A stretch of DNA of 64,000 nt from Lithospermum erythrorhizon. Lineage: Eukaryota; Streptophyta; Magnoliopsida; Boraginales; Boraginaceae. The DNA is taken from assembly GCA_019722365.1 (NCBI GenBank), contig JADFUC010002401.1:434001-498000 (forward strand). Direction: 5' to 3'. Positions 48,468-60,233 of the stretch are shown piece by piece (positions within the stretch are counted from its first letter, which is position 1; every line of letters starts with the position of its first letter). The notes below the pieces were generated by a model. That model ran no database searches. It was not told where the DNA came from and saw only the letters and a list, made by a program, of their open reading frames with translations. The translations under genes and the position numbers were made by a program.

Positions 48468-49370
48468 CATATTATGTTATGTTAGTGTGCATGCTTGAAT
48501 AAGAGGGCCAAAGCGACACATATATGGTTGGTAAGAACAATAGGGCCAATGTTAGAATGCTCTCCACAATAGCTTGTAAGTAAGCTGTTGATAACACTCC
48601 TACAACAGATGTATCGCATTATTTTTTGGTTGTCTTGCAAATCCAGATGTATGAAACCGCCATTATGAAAATGTATCATCCTCTATGTCAGAGGATGTTA
48701 AACAGTATATCTCTTAAGATCATATAATGTGAACACTGTTATTTTTATCGTAAAAGATGTTGGTGTTATATAAAGTTATCTGAAAGAAACCTATATATGT
48801 TAGGTCATAACTTTCATTTGAACCTAGCTGAAGGCACCCGTGTTTTGCTGTCATATTGTTTTCGAAGTCACGACTGGAAACATACAGATAAATGTCCTTA
48901 GGTCATGTTCAATATCGGTAAGCAAGTTGCAGCCAATGTAAAGTGTGGTTCAGGAGTTCCTTAAGGGGTGATGGTTGAGAATTGAATCAATTGATATCTC
49001 AGATTGATATGGTTTTCATATGTTCAGTTCCTCTGCATAATAGCTTTAGGTTATTGAGATTTGTTTACTGAGTGCAGATGCCAAATGTTTGGGAATCTTC
49101 TGGTTTCTCTTTCCAATATTGCTCCAAGAGTTTCTAAACTTTAGGCAGAAATCATCTCTTCAATCTAAAAGGCTGTAGGTTCTTGGCGTAGGACATTAGG
49201 ATACCTTTAGCAGCACATTAAACACATACCTTTGTATTTGTGTTCAATTTCATGTTTCTTTTTTGCAGCTTTAGCTCAAGTATCCATGCTTTCACTAGAG
49301 TATTTCTTCTAATTGAGGTCATCTCTATCTTTCTCAAAGATTTCTTGTATAATTGTAAATTATTTGCTCC

Positions 49371-49378
49371 TATAAATA
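49371..49378 (+). promoter_or_regulatory. Probable TATA box of NTF2
   Basis: CTCCTATAAATATTAA lies 80 bases upstream of the ATG at 49451. This would give a leader of about 45-50 bases. Confidence 0.5.
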
Positions 49379-49450
49379 TTAAACCTATCGTTCCAGCTCT
49401 TTCTCCAAAGTTCTTCATCTTGATATATCTGAGGGTAGAAACAGATTATT

Positions 49451-49988
49451 ATGGAGGAACATTTAGAAGATGTGGGAAAAACATTTGTTTCGCACTATTA
49501 TAACCTCTTCGACAATGACCGATCTTCCCTCGCTTCCTTGTACCAACCATCGTCTGTGCTCACATTTGAAGGTCAAAAGATACAGGGAGTTGATAATATA
49601 GCTACTAAGCTCAAGCAATTGCCATTTGACCAATGCCATCATGTAGTTAGTACCATTGATTGTCAACCATCATCCTTCGTTGGAGGCATCATGGTTTTCG
49701 TTAGCGGGAGCCTCCAATTGCCCGGTGAGGAGCACACTTTGAGGTTTAGCCAGGTTCTTGTCTTTCCTCACCTCTTACAGTAGTTACCAGCTTCAACCTT
49801 CCCTCTATATTTCATTGATTGATTTAGCGTAAGATTATTGGTATGCTTAGATGATAATTGTACTATCATAATGCCATGTAAATCTCAACATGTTCGTTAA
49901 GTTATGGTGGCAGATGTTTCAGTTGATCCCTTCTCATGGAGGAAGCTATTTCGTGCAAAATGATGTATTTCGGCTCAATTATGGTTAA
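49451..49988 (+). CDS. NTF2: Nuclear transport factor 2 (NTF2)
   Basis: Small dimeric carrier that binds RanGDP and FxFG nucleoporins and returns Ran to the nucleus. Exons: 49451-49753 and 49914-49988, joined CAG|ATG, giving 125 residues, the usual length. It starts MEEHLEDVGKTFVSHYYNLF and contains LYQPSSVLTFEGQKIQG, CHHVVSTIDCQPS, GIMVFVSGSLQLPGEEH and the end NDVFRLNYG. These match plant NTF2A/NTF2B throughout. A promoter must fit in the under-1-kb gap after URM1, which ends at 48467 on the same strand. No damage seen. Confidence 0.95.
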
Positions 49989-50763
49989 AGTAACTTCATA
50001 AATGGCATCAATTTCTGATAAATAAACAATCATCTTTTAAGTCGTTGATGGCAAGGGTTACTATGTCAAAAGACTTATTTTATCATTATTGTGACAAAAT
50101 ATCTAATTTGTATAGTAGATATGAATAAATTACAATAATTTATTGAAACTCATTTATATAGCGTAATCAATACTCATTTTAGTACTCCATCCGTATCAAC
50201 ATGTTGATTATTTTAGACAAATTTTTGGTTCGAAATATAAAGTTATTTTGGAATAAAAGATATTTTTTTCATTAAGTCACACTTTTTGTCCTTTATTAGT
50301 TTTATTGCGTATCTTAAGGTCTAACGAGTTCTTCTTAATTAATGAAGGGTAAAAAATATTTCCTCCATTCCTTTTAATTGCCTTTCTATCCTTAATTTTT
50401 GCTTCAAAATACTTGTCCTTCTAAGACGAAAATCGATTTTTATATTTTAATATATTTTTTGACTATTTTGTTATTAAATTATCAACTAACTAATTATATA
50501 GTTTCAAATTAATTGACATTTTACATTTTCAATGTATTTTTGACTATTTTTATTTTCAATTTACAATGAAATTCCACTGTAAAGACAACCAAAAAGCCGA
50601 ATGCAAGGTAATATATTTTTGCATACTTTCTAGATAAAGTATTTTTAGATTAAATGGTCACTTATAATTTTATATTGATAGAAAGGAAGTATTTAGTGCT
50701 ATCTTTCATTGCCCATCAAATATTTGGCCTAGAAGTTTATGCTGCGAAGTTTATGAATCTATA
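49989..50763. other. NTF2 3' region and AT-rich spacer
   Basis: GTACTCCATCCGTATC at 50183 and TTTCCTCCATTCCTTTTAAT near 50360 are worn Stowaway-type ends. No gene recognised. Confidence 0.4.
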
Positions 50764-51618
50764 TCTATATATACTATATATAAAGCGTAAGGATCATAAT
50801 TGTTTGGTGAAGTCTAAATGCACAATAAAGCATGACACGTGTCACTCGCTAATTAAATGGGAGTTATTTTTAATATATGGTGGTTTTCAAATTTGACACA
50901 TGACTTTACTATATGATTGGAATAACCCATAAAAATAATTATAAATTACGTTTAAATTTTTGAATTAAAATTAGTAACTATTTTTAAAAATATTAATTTT
51001 AAGATTTTTATTTAATAATTATTAACACGTGCACGCATTGATTAGGTCCAAATACACCATTTATATATAAAGCCTAAGAGTCATAATTGCTTAAGTGTTT
51101 TAAATGCATAAATGGTTACAATACGCACAATGCCTAATTAAATGGAAGTTATTTTTAATATATGATGGTTTTCAAATCTGATACATGGACTTTTACTATA
51201 TGCTTAACAATTGAAAAAGTTACCAAAAAATATTTCTAAATTAGATTAAAATTTTAAATTGAATTAGTTATTACTCCCATCATCCCACAAAAGCATTCTC
51301 CACTTCGACTTTTCGAGCAGTTGTAATTTTTAAATTTCAATTTTAAATATATTTGTTTCAAGCTGATAATATTTGATAAAAAAAAATATATCAAATTCGA
51401 AAAGAATTAAATATATTTTTCTATCGATATAGCTTTTCATCAAGATTAAACAATACAAATAAAAATATCTTAAGGTAAAAAGCTTTAAAAATTACAACAA
51501 TCAAAAGCTCAAAAAGCGAGATAATTCAAGGATTTTATGAGTATTTTTTAAAATATTAATTTTAAGATTTTATTTGGACACATAGATGCACAAGCATTGA
51601 TTAAGTCAAGATAACTAG
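50764..51618 (+). mobile_element. Helitron-like non-autonomous element with nested MITE
   Basis: Begins TCTATATATACTATATATAA after an A and ends CTAG before a T at 51618, the usual Helitron signature (TC...CTRR inserted in AT). The body is a two-unit direct repeat: GCGTAAGGATCATAATTG (50782) pairs with GCCTAAGAGTCATAATTGC (51071), and TTATTTTTAATATATGGTGG pairs with TTATTTTTAATATATGATGG. CACGTGCACGCATTGATTAG (51028) pairs with the end GATGCACAAGCATTGATTAAG. About 51269-51540 is a foldback insert (GACTTTTCGAGC...GTTGTAATTTTTAAA against TTTAAAAATTACAAC...GCTCAAAAAGC) with a TACTCCCAT-type end. No Rep/helicase gene is present. Confidence 0.6.
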
Positions 51619-51700
51619 TAACTATAATGCCCAAATGGTGTTCTAAAATGGATGGCGACAAAGTTGAGAAGTCAACAACCTAATACCGTTAGATACTACA

Positions 51701-52553
51701 TAGAGGTGTGTGGACAAATTTCTCGAAATCGATTCGAACTGACCTAATCGAATCCGAAATAACCAAAAATTTTCTAATCGACTGATCTAAAAAGCTCACC
51801 TCGCAGTAACTGATCCAATTTGGTGTCATTTCCTTTAAATAACTCAACTAAATGTGACCGAACCGATGGCTAATACTTTTTATGTATTTTTCAATTTCAT
51901 TTATTATCCTTTCTTACATCTGTAGATTTCTTACATGCATATTTTAAAAAGGAAAATTTAAATTTATCGTTGTTCATTATTGGTATAATGTAATAAGAGA
52001 TAAGTAAATATTTTTAAATCTACATTATATGAATACAAAAATATCTAAAAAGGACTAGTACTGTGTATTGAATGTAAGCATGCAGATTATATAATTATCT
52101 TAAAAGAAACTCATTGAAATTACATTTATTAGATCAAGAGGCGGAGCTTCTGGAGTAAATAAAAAGAGGCCCTACCATTTTTTTAAAACGTTAATTTTAT
52201 CTTTAATTTTTTTGAAAAATGTGACATATTTCATTAAAATTTCAGAATCTACATTATTTGGCCCAATTCGATTTAAATCTCAATTTTTCTTTTTATATAT
52301 ACCACTGTATTTGGGCTTCTGCCTCCGCCTCGATCTAACATTTCATTTAATTTTAATTTCGTTCTTCACGCATTTATGTGAATACTCAAAAAAATTGACA
52401 TAAAATCGAAATCTAACCGAACCGACGAGATTGAAACCGAATCGCAAATCGAACCAATTTATGTTCACCTTCGGTAGAACTCGATTTAAATAGGTTTCGA
52501 TTCTAGTTTTGGCTCAAAACCGAATCCAAACCGATTCGGGTGGATTACTCCTA
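51701..52553. mobile_element. hAT-like non-autonomous element
   Basis: Left end TAGAGGTGTGTGGACAAAT and right end (reverse complement) TTAGGAGTAATCCACCC resemble the TAGGGGTGTGCAAA ends of plant hAT-like MITEs. Inside each end lie clustered GAATCGA/CCGAACCG phrases (51725-51860 and 52405-52535), typical subterminal repeats. No transposase seen. Confidence 0.5.
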
Positions 52554-54369
52554 ATAATATATATACAATATAATGCCATACTTATATGTTAAAATGTTGC
52601 ACATTAGGAGTTATGAAGCTGATTAATTTTAATTGTAAGTCTAACTAAATTAAAACAGAGATAGTACAACTTAAATTAAACAACTTTACCACTCTCTGTA
52701 ATTTTAAAAAAAAAGGAAAAAAAAAATCGAAAAAAGAAGCGAAGTGGTTGTTCAAATCTTTTATTTATTTACTTAAATTAATAATTTATATTCATTCATA
52801 TAAACTCCGCAGACTACTACAAATACAATTAAATTAAGGAGTATATATACATCAAATGAAATCAAGTCTATCCCCTAGAAATAAAGTGAATGATTATAGA
52901 TCCGATCGAGTAATATACAAATCGAGATCCGTACTAAAAGAAAAAATATAATACATACAATTGTAATCTAACCCCTATCATCCAATTACTCTCCTTTTTC
53001 AAGTCTCAAATGTCTCGATGGTTGGACATCTTCAATTCGAATAATGCTTCAAACTATTTTCAGAAGTATCCGCTGTGATAATGCAGAAATTATATCCATA
53101 AAAGTCAGTCAGCTTCAATCATTTAAGAAATCAAGAATTACACATACCAATCTTATTAAAGAAATGAGAAAAAAATATTACACAAAAATGTGTAAAGAAA
53201 ATTACACAAAAATGTGTAAAGAGAATTGAAAATAAAACAAGAAAATGGTAAGAATAACTATCAAAATGGTGGTTATCCTACCCTAGAAAGATTATTTTAT
53301 AGAAGAAGACGGAGTTCGTATTCGAGATAAGTTGAGAGAAAGAGAGTTGTTCAAATCTTCTTTAATAAACAAGATTAGTACTCCATTGAAGCGGCTAAGG
53401 TGAAGACATCGTATATGTACATTCTTAAGACGTATTTAGATCCTTTGTCCTAAAACCATGTACTACAAGTATTATATTTAATATACACTATCTACATATT
53501 AGAGGGATTCACTATCTTAATACTCTTATAACAAAATGACATGTGTCATTGTGCTCTAAATTAACATAGGAAACTCCAGTGAGGTAATCTTAAGGCCTTT
53601 TAAGCACAATGTATCAATGGATTTATTTGACGGTGATTAGTTATTCGGATGTCCAACCTCTGATGATTATGTGTTGGGTGTTTTGATTTTCAATCTCTGG
53701 TACTGGTTTGTTTTGTAGTATGTTGCAGCTTTGATCATCATGATGTGATGGTGGTGGGCGGCGTGGGAAAGGATGGAGGGGGAATGATTATGATTCACAC
53801 TATACCATTCAACGCTTATTAATACGTATTTAATTTCAATCAATCAACGGTATTTATTGTTAACTTAAAGTATAAAAAGTAAGAAAAGACATCAAAATGA
53901 AAAATCGCTGCTTATTATGCCAAAACGACAATCTAAAAAAAAAATTTTATTCGTCGAAACGACAACTAAAAAAAACGGAGGGAGTATTAAATTATTATAT
54001 GCACATAATTAGTATATATATCAAAATTTATTGAAAAAATTGGTACAAATAATGCTTGAAAGACAATAAGATTATATAATTGACATTAATAATTTTTAAG
54101 GAAATAGTACATATTACCTAAATTGGTACTAAAAAATGTATCAAACGAATAAAAATATTTATTATAAATGATATAATTTTTTTACACTGATCATTAATGA
54201 ACAAAAAGTAAGAAAAAGAATCCATCATGGTATTTTCCCAACTACACAATACCAACCAACATACAACATAACCCCAAAGAGACAAAATAATATCAACATA
54301 CAACATAACTCCCAAGTACAAATATCAACATACAAACAAATGTTAATCCCAAAATAACAACTATACGCA
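52554..54369. other. AT-rich intergenic DNA
   Basis: Contains a tandem 23-base phrase at 53173-53221 (ATTACACAAAAATGTGTAAAG units) and a Stowaway-like end ACGGAGGGAGTATTAAAT near 53975. ACATACAACATAAC phrases repeat at 54258 and 54297. No gene recognised. Confidence 0.45.
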
Positions 54370-56312
54370 TAACAAAACTACAATCCAACAAATAACGAGA
54401 TCATGGTTAGATCAATCGCCACTCACGCTCACCTAAGCCTCTGAAAGCACAAACACCGAACAAGCCCAAGACGGAGCAAATACCACCACAACCTAGCAAT
54501 GAAATTAAGCCGCCCATAGCAATGGTGTGTCGCGGCTTGTTTAATATATATCTCAAGCAACGAAATTAACCTCCAATCAGTTTAATACCAGTATCAAAGT
54601 AGATGATATATTGCATAAGATGACATGTGAGCACATAATATTATTCAACTTAAGATCTTACTGTTTGTCATTAAGAATTTGTATTATCATTTACGTATGT
54701 TCATAAATCTTCGCTACTAGCGTAATATTCCAAGATGATGGTAATCAACAATAACATACGACATTTCAAGAAATACCGCAATAACACGCAACAATCAATC
54801 TACCTTTTACTCTATCAACTCCACAATGACTTACATCACAACTCAACAACCAACCATCTCAAGAACACAATCAACTCCAACAATTTTATCAACTCAACAA
54901 TTCAACAACTCAACAACTCTATCAACTCCAACAACTCTATCAACTCAACAACTCAATATAAGTCCTGATTTCTCATAACTAATGCCAAAGATATAATCAA
55001 CCTCAACCTCATAGGGAGAAACTTATGTCCGTCGACATAAGCTATCACCGAATCGTGAACGAGGCACGGCTAAAATAATACCGCACTTATACCGAGGTAT
55101 AAGGACACCAAAATACAACCTCAACAAACACCATCAACTCATACAATCCTTTCCTAATACGACTCAACATCACCTCAAAAACACCTATAATGACTCATGA
55201 GACCATAGACACAACCCAACAACTCCAACCCACAAACGCATATTCAATATATAATTTTAACACAAAATCACATATATACACGCATTACATCCAGAATCAA
55301 GTAGTTAATCAACATCCGTGAGATAGATACTCACCCTCGGCTAGCTATATTAAAAAACCCGCGTTAATCACAACAACGGATCTTCTACGATCAATGCCTA
55401 AAACAAGATTCAAAAATTATAATTACTACGATAATAATATACAACTAGTAATATAGCATTCTACTTCTATATATTTTATCTCATATTTATACTCCCAAAA
55501 TAACCCAACGAAAAGTTCCCATTATAACCTTACTCCAACTTTAAGTTCAAGTAACTTTCCATTTTAATGGATCAGCCCAATTACTAGCTTCAAAGTTCTT
55601 ACAAAAGCTTCCGATATCAATAACTAATGCCATCTTTAATCCTCAAACCCATTTAACTACTCAAACTTACAAAACTCATTTTATCCTAATATTCTCTAAT
55701 CACATATAAATCCGCTGAATCTCGCATATCAAAAAACAACTATATTAAAATTCCAAGAGTACACTTATACCATATATTAAACCGCTTTGAAGAAAGTCAA
55801 TCTAAAGTCAACTATAATTCCCAACACATTTCAACCCCATAAATCGATTGTTATCACCTCTTATACCATAATCTAAGCTTAGATGACGATTCTATACCAT
55901 TATCAACTTCAAAACCCAAGGTCAACTCAAGTAACAAAAAGTCAACATCCTCAAGATTCATGAAATACTCCAAAAGGTTCGAGCTTTCTTACCTTAAAAC
56001 GTAGAGGGATTTAAGTGAGGAAACTCTGCTAAATTTTATACTAAAAGTTTTCAAGCATTTATAAGAAAACGGAAGAAAAAAATCGAGGGGAGATGACCAA
56101 GTGTGGGTTCGCTTAATCAAATAAGAAGATGATTAGTAAAGTGATAATGAATTTAAAACGGCAATGAGTTCATGGCAAGATATTTCTAGAGTCAGGTCGA
56201 AGCCTCAAGCCAGGCTTGGCCATTGCCTCGGTTTAACAACACAACTCCCTAACATAAACTTAACTTCTAACCCCAAATAATATTATAATAATGCACATAC
56301 GGAACAGGTTAT
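54370..56312 (-). mobile_element. Probable Ty3/gypsy LTR, reverse orientation
   Basis: Read on the - strand the block starts TGTAATAACCTGTTCCGTA (56310), like the TGTAACACCCCG starts of many plant gypsy LTRs. It includes TATACCTCGGTATAAGTGCGG and GTGCCTCGTTCACGATTCGG followed by GTGATAGCTTATGTCGACGG, phrases I associate with Solanaceae-type gypsy LTRs. No gag-pol is next to it, so it is a solo LTR or a remnant. A CAACTC/CAACA simple repeat (54825-54960) lies inside. Confidence 0.45.
54825..54962. repeat. CAACTC/ATCAACTC simple repeat
   Basis: Imperfect run of ATCAACTCCAACA, TCAACAACTCAACAAC and ACTCTATCAACTC units. The corresponding open frame is low-complexity (Asn, Ser, Thr, Gln) and not a gene. 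Confidence 0.85.
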
Positions 56313-57137
56313 TACATGTTAGATACCGCCTAAAAAACCGCTTTATAATTAAATGATAGAAAATACTATATAAGTAATTATGTTAAATAGCACTTCATAT
56401 ATGCTATGCAAGTTCATCTGCTTTAGCACTTTATATGTACTATCAGAATGCTTTGTTATAGCGTTTTATTTCCTTTGTGGCACTTCTCATTATTCGTTTT
56501 TCTAATGACTGCTTTCTCTCCTCAAGTTATCTAAAAGATTCAAGTTAATTCAAGAGTGGCATTTTCGAAACGCCTTTAAATTTGAGTTGCGATAATTCCC
56601 AAATTGAAGGTTTAGGAGAAAAGTCAAAATACGTGGTCTTATAAAAAGGCCTTAATTACATGTATTGCTAGTTACCACTTATGAAGATCATCTGCTTAGC
56701 AGTTGAATTTGGATTTGTGGATAACAGAAAGTAACAACATTACAGGGAAAATGTCAAGATTGTTCCAATTTTGCAACAAAACAAGCATAATTGAGGGGAT
56801 AACTAACTCCATCAATCTCAATTTAACTAGGAGATGTATGATATTGCTTCCAATCATAAATAACATGTAAAGATTGAACACATTTTAAAAAAAAAATGTT
56901 ACAATACTCCACTCTTTCCTATTTCCACAAATATTAGAAACTTTGAAAGTTGCAATAATTTTCATTACATCAAATATATTTATTTGTAACGCGAAAAAAG
57001 ATTGTCAGTGTCTACAATATTAGCTGTAAAGTACTATCCATTAATATGATTTGCCAACATAGTGATAAACAAAGAATATAGTAACACTGAGTAAAAAAAC
57101 AAAATTGTGACCACAAGAGTAAGATGTTTACATATTC
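56313..57137. other. Unrecognised intergenic DNA
   Basis: AT-rich; nothing supported. Confidence 0.4.
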
Positions 57138-57259
57138 TTATAGTACAACCTTGAATGTTCTCCACCTACCATTTTCTTTTACTTCTCTTCCACCCTGCTT
57201 TGTACCAACATTAAACATAATCTGGAATTCTTCATTGTCCACAAAAAGTGGTAGAGCCT
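57138..57259 (-). CDS. Orphan C-terminal exon-like segment of an unknown protein
   Basis: On the - strand, after a good acceptor (CTGACCATACAG), 122 bases read ALPLFVDNEEFQ, then IMFNVGTKQGGREVKENGRW, then RTFKVVL and a stop (TAA at 57138-57140). Codon use and residue mix look like real protein. I do not recognise the family. A second - strand piece at about 57484-57546 (MRLKEIADLSWALKTAASNLV then stop) may be related, but the two do not splice together in frame by any donor I can see. No upstream exons were found up to 59.4 kb, so this may be a transposed or relic gene end. Confidence 0.35.
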
Positions 57260-59960
57260 CTGTATGGTCAGTTGGTCACACACCAAGGTAGAATTTACTC
57301 AGGACTGCCTCCACCAGTTTCAAGAAAACAGAGAGCACAAATGTAACTATTGAGGATTCCCCTTTTCTGAAGTAAATGGACAATGGGGCAAGTAATATAG
57401 GACATGAAAAAGGAGTATAGTACATGAAACATCATTTTCATGCAACCTAAGCATTTCTATGTCTTCATGTTCACACAAGATTGGAAGCTGCAGTTTTTAG
57501 TGCCCAACTTAAATCTGCAATTTCCTTCAACCTCATAGTTTGCTTCAAACACATGAACACATGTCAATCATAGCCTTTTATGTTATCAGGATAAGAGGAG
57601 GATGGTGGTAGGGAGGGGGGTAGGGTCAACTTTAAGATTCTTCTAGTGAAAACCTTTTAACTCATGAAAATAAAAGTTATATTGCTTCAAGAGTAATCAA
57701 CTGTGGCAGACAGGAGTAAAGAATTTTCTTCATCTATATTTTATTCAATTGAGGAGGGACTTGTAAGCTAAAAGTAACCATAAAAAAAATGAGATTATGG
57801 ATGATATATGGCTTGAAATTACCTGGAGGATTCAAGTTCAACTAGTCATTGGTAGACTGGTTTCAAGATTCAAAAGAACACTCAGCAATGCGTAAAACAA
57901 AGAAAGATGAAAAAGTAATTTCATCAAAATATTCTACAATTACCTAACATACAGAACCTTCTCAGTCCATAACTCGCCCTCGAGGCACGACCCGACGAGT
58001 GTATGATTCACTTAAGAAAGATGTGCCCATGCTTTGATAAGTGCCGATTAATAATCACTAACTGCATGGAAAGTAAGAGAATCTAGTACTCCATAAGCAG
58101 TTGAATATTAGAAAGGCTAAGATGGAGATGTATTACTTTGTAAGCAGTAAGTTAAGTACTCACTAATATGGAACTTATATAGTAACAGGTCCATTTAATT
58201 TGAAACAAAGGGAGTTCTATAAAAGCAGCAAATCTAAATAATCTCAGTACCATTTTATCTCATACACTGACTCTTTATTTTGTGTCAATGCATCATATTA
58301 CCAGTTCGAAACCAAACCAAAGTCACAAGAGGGGTGAATTCAGGATAGAAAATAAATAAATACTCCGTAGAAAAGGAAAGGAAAAAAAAAGGAAGGGAAC
58401 ACTGCTAGAAAATATAATGCATAAATTGCTGTGGTAGATGTCTATCAAATCATGGTGCAATGCCACTTAACTAAAAATGATTTAACTTTTGACAAGCACA
58501 ACAAAAACAGATTTGTAGGACTAGCAATCAAGGCAACACATTACATAAAATTATAAAAAAGTTCAAGATCGCCATCAAATCTTAATTAGACTTGACATAC
58601 AGAAAGGCTTAACGGTCATGGAAAATGCGTTTAAACAGAAGCCAGAGAAATCTAGTTCAGTTGGCTTAATTAATTGAATTACGACCATTAGATCAAAGCT
58701 CATAATCAACCAATCACATTCACGATTTAACTAGAACAGGAGAAAATTATAATATTCCTTGCCACATGCAATTGAGAGCAATTGAGAATGACAGACATCC
58801 TCTCCTGCCTAACTCTTAAATCCTGAAATCATACAATTCGTTAACTGCCTGTTTTTCCACTTTACTGCAGCAAGTAATGGTAAAATATCTCTTTCCTTAA
58901 ACACTATTATAAGCATTTAGGACAGGCCCAGAACTCAACACTTCTATGAGCTATGACAACTTTCCTTACTGCCATTGATTTCAATATAGAAGCATTTTAG
59001 ATAATTCATTTCTGAAATACTGGCAAACTATAGCCATCCATTTAATAGATAAAAAATAACAAATTCATATGTGAAAGAAACTAAAAGAACAAAGACAAAC
59101 AAGTAGAAAGAATACAACCACATGAGATGGTTCCATGAACATTAGGAAACAAAGGTACATGAGTCTGATAGCTTCCACTGAACCTAGTAAAGGACGGAAT
59201 CACGTGAAGACGGTGGAGTGGACCAATGTCCTAAGGATAATCAGGTATTGAGCAAATAGAAATGATATATCACTAAAGACATTCAACTTAACGAAAACCA
59301 ACAGCTAATTTCCAGAGTTTCCGGATGAAGCCTATGAGGTTATGTTGTATTTGAGATGAATTCTTAAAAGCAGAAGCTCAACTAAAATTACACAGACAAT
59401 AGCAGAGAACTTTGAACTTTTAAAGTCAGTGGTTTCAGCACTAAAGAATGATTATTGATGTATTCACAGACTCGTCATTATGTAGGCATCAAGTGAACAA
59501 AAGATTATTTTCGGGTCGTTCAAGTTCTGTTACATCTGACATGCAATTGAGAGTTTTTCTCTATTACATTAGTGTATTTCACACTGTAAATGAACTAGTT
59601 AGCAAAACACTGATATTTTTCTCTAATAAATATTCTAAGATGTCAGTTTACGTAAACTGTACAATCTAAAGAATGGAATATCAGTTTCTGTATTACTACT
59701 CTAAGTAAGAAGTTTATGTACTTGTTCAATCTTTAAAATTCCAATTTAACAAACACACAAAAACTAACAAAACAAACAGCAATATAGAAGTTAGGAAAGA
59801 AAATACTGGAGTGCATAGACCAGTTTAATTCACAACTTAAAATTCAACTAATAACTTTATCATGGTTATAATCATGTGGGAAACTACTGTATCATTTGGA
59901 TGTCAACGTCAGAAACTCTAGACTTTTCCACTCATGTAAGAGGACCACTTCTCCAAGTAG
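57260..59960. other. Intergenic DNA upstream of the NPF4 gene
   Basis: Moderately AT-rich with no clear repeats or genes, apart from the small - strand piece at 57484-57546. A short worn element with ATACTCCGTAG near 58360 is possible. Confidence 0.4.
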
Positions 59961-59962
59961 GA

Positions 59963-59970
59963 GTATATAA
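59963..59970 (+). promoter_or_regulatory. Probable TATA box of the NPF4 transporter gene
   Basis: GGAGTATATAACTACC lies about 270 bases upstream of the ATG at 60234. It is followed by CATGCTCGTGCATG, which resembles an RY-type element. Motif match only. Confidence 0.4.
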
Positions 59971-60233
59971 CTACCACTCCTGCATGCTCGTGCATGTAGG
60001 TTCTTTTAAGCTGATCAAAGAATCTGTTTATAGCTTTCATAAAGTTCTAATTTAGCTTGTAGTAAACTAAAAGTTAGGGGGAAAGAAATGGTACGGCTTT
60101 CATTATAAATGACATTTAAATCCTCTTTCTTCAAATATTTTTCTCTCCTCCTCTCTTTTAGGGAACTACTTAAGAAACTCTGTAGTTTTCATATGTATTC
60201 TAAGAATTCTGCTAAATTTCCTATCGACCACCT

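Noticed and set aside
53044..53229. Short protein ending in repeated YTKMCKEN units
   Set aside because: Produced by a 23-base tandem duplication in AT-rich DNA; no start context or homology.
54735..54968. 77-codon Asn/Ser/Thr-rich open frame
   Set aside because: It is a translation of the CAACTC simple repeat in a likely LTR.
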